64,000 bases of DNA, taken from Arenimonas sp. SCN 70-307. Lineage in GTDB: Bacteria > Pseudomonadota > Gammaproteobacteria > Xanthomonadales > Xanthomonadaceae. Of this stretch, positions 57,851 through 64,000 are shown piece by piece. Made by a program: the position numbers and the translations under genes. The notes beneath the pieces are model-generated. The model saw only the letters and a program-made list of their open reading frames with translations. It did not search any database and was not told the DNA's origin. Numbering within the stretch: position 1 is the first letter of the stretch; the number at the start of each line of letters is the position of its first letter. The stretch is taken from NCBI RefSeq assembly GCF_001724815.1, contig NZ_MEDO01000019.1, positions 1 through 64,000 of the forward strand, written 5' to 3'.

Positions 57851-58070
57851 TGGCGAACAACAGGAAGCCCAGGGTCGCGGTGACGCGGACCTCCTTGGCG
57901 CCAACGGCGATGTGGCCGTCCACGCCGCCGCGCGAGAACTGCATCGTGTCGCCGTCCCAGCCGTACTCGACGTCGAACTTCTCGGCCAGGTGTTCGGCCA
58001 CGCGCTCGATGGCGGCCTTGGCCTCCTTGACCGGGCGGCCGTGCTTGCGACGGATGTCGATGTGGGACAT
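57789..58070 (-). CDS. Polyhydroxyalkanoic acid system family protein
   Basis: A product of 93 residues. It matches the small family (PHA_gran_rgn) found beside polyhydroxyalkanoate genes: MSHIDIRRKHGRPVKEAKAAIERVAEHLAEKF, then GWDGDTMQFSRGGVDGHIAV and LGFLLFAIKGPIEREIHQYLDREF. It is probably cytoplasmic and granule-associated. With the phasin and patatin genes within 3 kb, it suggests a storage-granule neighbourhood, though no synthase gene is present here. Confidence 0.88.
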   Translation of the reverse strand: MSHIDIRRKHGRPVKEAKAAIERVAEHLAEKFDVEYGWDGDTMQFSRGGVDGHIAVGAKEVRVTATLGFLLFAIKGPIEREIHQYLDREFGPA

Positions 58071-58168
58071 GGGTTCCTCCTTGGCGGCCTATTCTGCGCG
58101 GACAAGCCGTATCCACCAAGCATGGCCGGGGACCGGGCCATGCTAGATTCGCGGTCGGAGGAGGCCGG

Positions 58169-59032
58169 ATGCAACTGACGTTCCCGAATGGCGAACACCC
58201 CAACGTGCCACTGCAGGGCGAGGTTGCCGTCGGCAGCCGCGCCGGCCTGCGCGTGAGCCTGCCGGGCAGCGGGCTGGCCCCGCACCACGCCAGCTTCCTC
58301 AGCGACCGTCGCGGCCTGTGGCTGCGCGTGCCCAACGGCGCGCCGGCCGTGCACCTCAACGCCCGGCCCGTGCAGCGCCTGGCCCAGCTGCGCGCCGGCG
58401 ACCTGGTCTGCCTGGACGCCTTGCGCGTGGTGGTGCGCGCCGACGACCAGCCGGCGATCGATCGCCAGATTCCCGCCAGCGCGCCCGCCCCCCTGGGCGA
58501 GGCCCAGCGCGTGGCCGCCGCGCGGGTGGTGCTGCGCGGGCTCAGCGGCGCCCACTTCGGGCGCAGCTACACCCTGACCGAGCCGCGCGTGTTCGGCCGC
58601 TCGCCGGCCGCCGACGTGCGCCTGGACGACCCGGCCGTGGCCGAGCGCCACGCCGTGGTCGAACTCCACGGCGACCGCGTCGTGCTCCGTGCGATGGCGA
58701 ACGGGGGCGAAACGACCCTGGTCAACGGCGTACCGGTGCGCGATGCCATGCTGGCGCCGGGCGACCAGCTGGTCATCGAGCAGCATCGTTTCGTGCTCGA
58801 GGCCCCGGGCCTGCCGCCGCGCGGCCAGTCCAGCCTGGGCAAGTCGGCGGCCAACCCGCACACCCAGACCATGAAGGCCGTGAACGTGGCGGTCGCCAAG
58901 GACCCGGTCCCGGCGCCGGACGCTCCCGAGCCGGCGCCCGCCACCCGCGATCCGGGTGCGCTGTGGTGGCTGATCGCCGCCGCGATGGTGCTGGGCGCGG
59001 CGCTGACGGCGTTGCTCGTCTACGCGCCCTGA
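58169..59032 (+). CDS. Tail-anchored protein with two FHA domains
   Basis: A product of 287 residues. The first FHA-like domain (1-95) is degenerate (VAVGSRAGLRVSLPGSGLAPHHASFLSDRRG). The second (about 115-215) is better kept, with VFGRSPAADVRLDDPAVAERHAVVELHGDRVVL, the phosphothreonine-binding Arg and Ser/His region, and TTLVNGVPV. A Pro/Ala linker and one C-terminal membrane segment (LWWLIAAAMVLGAALTALLVY) place the FHA domains in the cytoplasm. No Ser/Thr kinase or secretion system genes are adjacent. ATG 58169 has GGAGGAGG upstream, and TAGATT (58144-58149) is a candidate -10. Confidence 0.85.
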   Translation: MQLTFPNGEHPNVPLQGEVAVGSRAGLRVSLPGSGLAPHHASFLSDRRGLWLRVPNGAPAVHLNARPVQRLAQLRAGDLVCLDALRVVVRADDQPAIDRQIPASAPAPLGEAQRVAAARVVLRGLSGAHFGRSYTLTEPRVFGRSPAADVRLDDPAVAERHAVVELHGDRVVLRAMANGGETTLVNGVPVRDAMLAPGDQLVIEQHRFVLEAPGLPPRGQSSLGKSAANPHTQTMKAVNVAVAKDPVPAPDAPEPAPATRDPGALWWLIAAAMVLGAALTALLVYAP

Positions 59033-59624
59033 GCCGGGGCGGCCCCGCGCCGCCAGCGCCAGCGCAGGCCCAGCAGCAAGGCCAGGATCGCCGCGTAGAC
59101 CAGCGGCTCGCGCAGGTCGGCCTTCACCAGCCACAGGTAATGCAGCACCGCCAGCACGGCGGCGGCGTAGACCAGCTTGTGCAGCTGGCCCCAGCGTCGA
59201 CCCAGTCGCCGCATCCAGCCCCGGGTGGAGGTCAGCGCCAGCGGGACCAGCAGCAGCCAGGCGCTGAATCCCAAGGTGATGTAGGGCCGTTTGGCGAGGT
59301 CGTCGAACACCTGGGTCCAGTAGCCGCCCAGGTCCAGCACCAGCCAGGTGGCCAGGTGCAGGCAGGCATAAAAGAAGGCGTACAAGCCGACCAGCCGGCG
59401 GAAGCGGATCGGCCAGGCCTGGCCGCTGAACCGGCGCAGCGGCGTCAGCGCCAGCCCGAGCAGCAGCAGGCGCAGCGCCCAGGTGCCGGTGTCGTGGGTG
59501 ATGCGCGCCACCGGGTCGGCGCCGAGCGTGTCGTTGGCGATGCCCAGCACCAGAATGGCCAGCGGCCACAGGGCCAGCGCGTGGGCGCCGGCCTTGAGCC
59601 CGACCCAACGCCAGTCAATGCCGC

Positions 59625-59634
<10 letters not shown>
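59020..59634 (-). CDS. msrQ: Haem-binding membrane subunit MsrQ
   Basis: A ferric-reductase-like b-type cytochrome that passes electrons from the quinone pool or flavin reductase to MsrP. The 204 residues span about six membrane segments. Conserved haem histidines lie in FFYACLHLATWLVLDLGGYW and WGQLHKLVYAAAVLAVLHYLWLVKAD, and the family stretch RPYITLGFSAWLLLVPLALTS is present. The start overlaps the msrP end by ten bases, and the end overlaps the convergent FHA gene by 13. Confidence 0.94.
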
Positions 59635-60596
<962 letters not shown>

Positions 60597-60672
60597 GTTC
60601 GGTTCTCCTTCACGCCGCGCAGGACCGGAGGGGGTGGCATACTGCCTCCAGTGGGGGCCAGCGGGGGATCGG

Positions 60673-63474
60673 ATGCGCCTGGTCGATGCGTTCCAATCGT
60701 CCACCAGCGTGGTCGCGGTGATGCGTGCCAGCGACGGGGTCTTCCTCGGCGTCAACCCTGCGTTCGAGCGTAGCACCGGCTACCGTCGCGACCAGGTGAC
60801 AGGCCGCTTGCCGGTGGAGATCGGGCTGTGGCCCGACCCGGCCTTCCGCTCGCAGATCTGGAGCCTGCTGCGCGGCGACCATCGCGCGGTGGCGCTGCCG
60901 ATGCACCTGCGCCACGCCGACGGCCGCATCCTGCCGGGGCACCTGAATGTCGAATTCGCCACCGACGCCGACGGCGAAACGGTGGTGTTCTGCCTGCTGC
61001 ACCTGGCCACCGAACCGGCCGCGCCCGGGGAAACGGCGCCGTCGGCGCCGCCGGGCTTCTACCGCGCGCTCTACCTCGCCGCCTCCGAGGGCATCTACCG
61101 CAGCTTGCCGGGCGGCGGTTTCCTGGACGTGAACCCGGCGATGGCGCGCATCCTGGGCTACGACTCGCCCGCGCAGCTGCTGCAGGAAGTGGCCCGCGAA
61201 GCATCGAGCCTTTACGTCGACCCGGAGTCGGCCACCCATTTCCATACCCGCCTGCAGGCCGGCGAGCGGCTCGAGCGCGTCCGCGCCCGCGTGCGCCGGC
61301 GCGACGGCGGGATCATCTGGGTCAGCGAGAATGCCCGCGGCATCTTCGACGAGCAGGGCAAGGTGCTGTTCTACGAAGGCTCGCTGGTCGACATCACCGC
61401 CCAGGTCGAGGCCGAGGAGGCGCTGCGGCAATCGCGCACGCTCTACCAGGTGCTGGTGGAAAACAGCCGCGACGGCGTCTTCCTCATCCAGCGCGGCAAG
61501 GTCGCGTTCGCCAACCAGGCCCTGGCCAGCATCCTCGGCTACGAGGTGCCGGAGCTGACCGGCATGGACTACATGTCGCTCGTCGACCCCGCCGACATCG
61601 AGGCGCAGATGGCGCGCCGGGCGGCCCGCGAGGCGGGCTCGCCCGCGCCGCAGGTGTACGAGGTGCGGCTGCGCCGGCGCGACGGCCGGGTGATCCTGTG
61701 CGAGGTGCGCGCCGACGCCGTGCAGTACGAAGGCGACATCGCCTCCACCGGCACCCTGCGCGACGTCACCGAGGAGCGCGCCCGCCAGCGCGCCATCGAG
61801 GACGCCGAGCGGCGCTACCGCACCCTGGTCGAACACAGCCAGGTCGGCGTGTTCATCATGGACGGCGACCGCTACACCTATGCCAACACCGCCTTCACCC
61901 AGATGCTGGGCCTGGGCGAGGGCGAACTGGTGGGCCGCGGGTACCGCGAGATCATGGCGCCCGAGGCGGTGCCGGCCTCGGAGCAGCGCGACCGCGACCG
62001 CGCCGCCGGGCGGCCGGTGCCCTCGGATTTCGAAACCTGCCTGCTGCACCGCGACGGGCGGCGGGTGTTCGTGCGGGTGAGCATCGGGCCGGTCGAGCTC
62101 GACGGGGTCGAGCACCTCACCGGCACGGTGCTCGACGTCACGCGCCAGCGCGAGGCCGAGTCGCGGCTGCGCTTCCACGCCACCCACGACCCGCTCACCG
62201 GCTTGCCCAACCGCATGCTGTTCAACCAGAAGCTGGCCGGCGCGATGCTGGCGGCCGGGCGCGCGGGCGGGCAGCCCTATGCCGTGCTCTTCCTCGACCT
62301 CGACGGCTTCAAGTGGGTCAACGACAGCCTCGGCCACGGCGCCGGCGACGGCCTGCTGGTGCAGATCGCCCGGCGCCTTGAGGACAGCCTGCTCCAGGAC
62401 GTGCTGATCGCCCGCTACGGCGGCGACGAGTTCACGCTGCTGCCCGAAGGGCCCTGCGACGAGGCGCGGGCCGCCGCCATCGCGCGCCAGGTGATCGCGC
62501 TGTTCGAGCAGCCTTTCGATGCCGGCGGCCAGCAGGTGTTTTCCTCGGCCAGCCTGGGCATCGTGCTCGGGCGACCCGACTACGAGTCGCCCGAACAGGT
62601 GCTGCGGGACGCCGACACGGCGATGTACCGGGCCAAGTCGGCCGGCAAGTCGGGTTTCGTGGTGTTCGACGAAGGCATGCACCAGCAGGCCCTGAGCCGC
62701 CTGCAGCTCGAGACCGACCTGCGCCTGGCCTTCGAACGCGCCGAGTTCCGCGTGCACTACCAGCCCATCATCGAACTGGCCAGCGGCCGCCTGGTCGGCG
62801 CCGAAGCGCTGGTGCGCTGGCTGCACCCGCGCCGGGGCCTGCTGGCGCCGGCTGAATTCCTGCCGCTGGCCGAAGAAAGCGGCCTGATCACCCAGCTCGA
62901 CGCCTGGGTGCTGGGCGAGGCCTGCGCCCAGCTCGGGCAGTGGCGGCAGGTGGCGCCGGGGCTGTCGATGAACGTCAACGTGGACGAGCGCCAGATGGTG
63001 GCGCCCGGCCTGGTCGACGAAGTGCTGGCGCTGCTTCACCGGCACCAGCTGCCCGCCGACAGCCTGCGGCTCGAGGTCACCGAAACGGCCTTCCGCTCCG
63101 GCCGCGGCGAGGCCGAGCGGCACCTGCTTTCGCTCAAGGCGATTGGCGTCGGCCTGGTGGTGGACGACTTCGGCACCGGCTATTCCTCGCTCGAATCGTT
63201 CGCGTCCTCGCCCTTCGATGCGCTCAAGATGGACCAGGTGTTCATCCGCGACATCGAAACCAACCCGCGCCACCGCGCCATCGTGCGCACCATCAACGGC
63301 TTCGCCGGCGAGCTGGGCCTGGCCCTGACCGCCGAAGGCATCGAAACCGAGGGCCAGCGTGAGATGCTGCGCGCCATCGGCTGCCAGTTCGGGCAGGGCT
63401 TCCTGTTCTCGCGGGCGCTGCCGCCCGAGCAATTCGAGCAAATGCTCTCGGCCGGGGCGGGCATCGTCGGATGA
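60673..63474 (+). CDS. PAS-GGDEF-EAL cyclic di-GMP protein
   Basis: A protein of 933 residues with both cyclic di-GMP output domains. It has no membrane segment, so it is cytoplasmic. Four PAS modules occupy about residues 5-500 (VDAFQSSTSVVAVMRASDGVFLGVNPAFERSTGY; FYRALYLAASEGIYRSL; YQVLVENSRDGVFLIQRGKVAFANQAL; YRTLVEHSQVGVFIMDGDRYTYANTAF). GGDEF is intact (LIARYGGDEFTLLP, near 580) but no RxxD product-inhibition site stands just before it. EAL is intact (VGAEALVRWLHPRRG near 709; VDDFGTGYSSLE). Both activities are possible. ATG 60673 (MRLVDAFQ) follows GGGGGA; an earlier frame opening overlaps msrP. Confidence 0.93.
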   Translation: MRLVDAFQSSTSVVAVMRASDGVFLGVNPAFERSTGYRRDQVTGRLPVEIGLWPDPAFRSQIWSLLRGDHRAVALPMHLRHADGRILPGHLNVEFATDADGETVVFCLLHLATEPAAPGETAPSAPPGFYRALYLAASEGIYRSLPGGGFLDVNPAMARILGYDSPAQLLQEVAREASSLYVDPESATHFHTRLQAGERLERVRARVRRRDGGIIWVSENARGIFDEQGKVLFYEGSLVDITAQVEAEEALRQSRTLYQVLVENSRDGVFLIQRGKVAFANQALASILGYEVPELTGMDYMSLVDPADIEAQMARRAAREAGSPAPQVYEVRLRRRDGRVILCEVRADAVQYEGDIASTGTLRDVTEERARQRAIEDAERRYRTLVEHSQVGVFIMDGDRYTYANTAFTQMLGLGEGELVGRGYREIMAPEAVPASEQRDRDRAAGRPVPSDFETCLLHRDGRRVFVRVSIGPVELDGVEHLTGTVLDVTRQREAESRLRFHATHDPLTGLPNRMLFNQKLAGAMLAAGRAGGQPYAVLFLDLDGFKWVNDSLGHGAGDGLLVQIARRLEDSLLQDVLIARYGGDEFTLLPEGPCDEARAAAIARQVIALFEQPFDAGGQQVFSSASLGIVLGRPDYESPEQVLRDADTAMYRAKSAGKSGFVVFDEGMHQQALSRLQLETDLRLAFERAEFRVHYQPIIELASGRLVGAEALVRWLHPRRGLLAPAEFLPLAEESGLITQLDAWVLGEACAQLGQWRQVAPGLSMNVNVDERQMVAPGLVDEVLALLHRHQLPADSLRLEVTETAFRSGRGEAERHLLSLKAIGVGLVVDDFGTGYSSLESFASSPFDALKMDQVFIRDIETNPRHRAIVRTINGFAGELGLALTAEGIETEGQREMLRAIGCQFGQGFLFSRALPPEQFEQMLSAGAGIVG

Positions 63475-63479
63475 ACTTC

Positions 63480-63497
63480 CGGGGCCAATCGGCCCCG
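63480..63497. other. Short hairpin before serC
   Basis: A 7-bp stem (CGGGGCC / GGCCCCG, loop AATC) lies just after the PAS-GGDEF-EAL stop codon. No T-run follows, so termination here would be weak at best. Confidence 0.4.
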
Positions 63498-63531
63498 TGC
63501 TAACGTCCCGACCATTCCCACGAGGTGAACG

Positions 63532-64000
63532 ATGTCACGCGCGTACAACTTCAGCGCCGGCCCGGCCGCGCTGCCCGAGCCCGTCCTGCGGCAGGTCCGG
63601 GACGAACTGCTGGAGTGGCGCGACGAGCGCGCGTCGGTCATGGAGGTCAGCCACCGCGGCAAGGCCTTCATCGAGTGCGCCGCCGAGGCCGAGCGCGACC
63701 TGCGCGAGCTGATGGCCATCCCGGCCGACTACCACGTGCTGTTCCTGCAGGGCGGCGCCACCACGCTCTCGGCCCTGCTGGCGCTGAACCTGGCCCGTGC
63801 CGACCAGACCGCCGACATCGTGCTCACCGGCCACTGGGGCGAGAAGGCGCTCGAGAACATGAAGCCCTCGCTGCAGGTGAACGTGGCCGCCACGGCCAAG
63901 GCCGGCGGCTACACCGGCCTGCCGGCCCGCGAGGGCTGGCGGTTGACCCCGGGCGCCGCCTTCCTGCACTACACGCCGAACGAAACCATCCACGGCGTCG
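63532..64000 (+). CDS. serC: Phosphoserine aminotransferase (partial, runs off the right edge)
   Basis: A PLP enzyme of serine and vitamin B6 synthesis that converts 3-phosphohydroxypyruvate and glutamate to phosphoserine. Only the first 156 codons are in the window. They match SerC: MSRAYNFSAGPAALPEPVLRQ, then SVMEVSHRGKAFIE, YHVLFLQGGATTLSALLALN and FLHYTPNETIHGV. ATG 63532 is preceded by GAGG at seven bases. The PLP Lys lies beyond the edge. Confidence 0.96.
   Translation, partial: MSRAYNFSAGPAALPEPVLRQVRDELLEWRDERASVMEVSHRGKAFIECAAEAERDLRELMAIPADYHVLFLQGGATTLSALLALNLARADQTADIVLTGHWGEKALENMKPSLQVNVAATAKAGGYTGLPAREGWRLTPGAAFLHYTPNETIHGV

Noticed and set aside
50736-58070. Genomic island carrying lipid genes
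   Set aside because: No integrase, transposase, attachment repeat or tRNA boundary is present, and composition by eye is like the rest of the window.

Overview
The window is a very GC-rich chromosomal segment, judged by eye. Its gene content and gene order point to a gammaproteobacterium of the Lysobacterales (Xanthomonadales) whose genus cannot be read from the sequence. The clearest sign is the order prfB-lysS-rpfG-rpfC followed by convergent rpfF-rpfB and then an aconitase gene, which is the layout of the Xanthomonas rpf (DSF quorum-sensing) region. A Xanthomonas-type L36 gene, scattered TGTAGGAGCG repeat seeds and the other housekeeping genes agree with this. Almost all of the DNA is core chromosome; I saw no prophage, insertion sequence, CRISPR array or antiphage island.

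0-12.4 kb: release factor 2 with an intact programmed frameshift, lysyl-tRNA synthetase, then the signalling locus. RpfF makes the diffusible fatty acid signal, RpfB (acyl-CoA ligase) activates or turns over fatty acids, RpfC senses the signal and RpfG is its response regulator. The RpfG here has lost several metal ligands of its HD-GYP phosphodiesterase domain but keeps the GYP motif and the receiver aspartate. That is the most surprising single observation in the window. A small lipoprotein gene and acnA follow.

12.4-31.5 kb: tRNA and protein quality-control genes. These are hflD, mnmA and nudJ, then the N-degron set clpS, clpA, infA and aat, with a perfect 27-bp inverted repeat between clpA and infA. 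Then come an acyltransferase, trxB, ftsK, lolA, rarA, crcB, a pseudouridine-synthase homologue with a non-canonical active site, serS, a LysR regulator, tRNA-Ser(UGA), a TauE-type exporter, a CPBP membrane protease and a GacA-like regulator.

31.5-39.1 kb: rne, rluC, phhB, nfuA, an unrecognised inner-membrane protein with a long Pro-Glu repeat, and two small c-type cytochromes.

39.2-50.7 kb: an RND efflux operon of one periplasmic adaptor and two unlike pumps, then a minus-strand group of TraB-family protein, aguB and aguA (agmatine to putrescine). aguB is broken by a frameshift and a small deletion, unless the assembly is wrong there. A small secreted protein and rpmJ follow.

50.7-58.1 kb: lipid and storage-granule genes. 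These are a TetR regulator with acyl-CoA-binding protein, a divergent two-domain fatty acyl reductase, an Mrr-like membrane protein, a phasin with a histone-like tail, a patatin lipase, an unrecognised FFLTDLY-motif protein and a polyhydroxyalkanoate-system protein. No PHA synthase or wax synthase lies in the window.

58.1-64 kb: a twin-FHA membrane protein, the msrPQ methionine sulfoxide repair pair, a large PAS-GGDEF-EAL protein, and the start of serC, which runs off the right edge.
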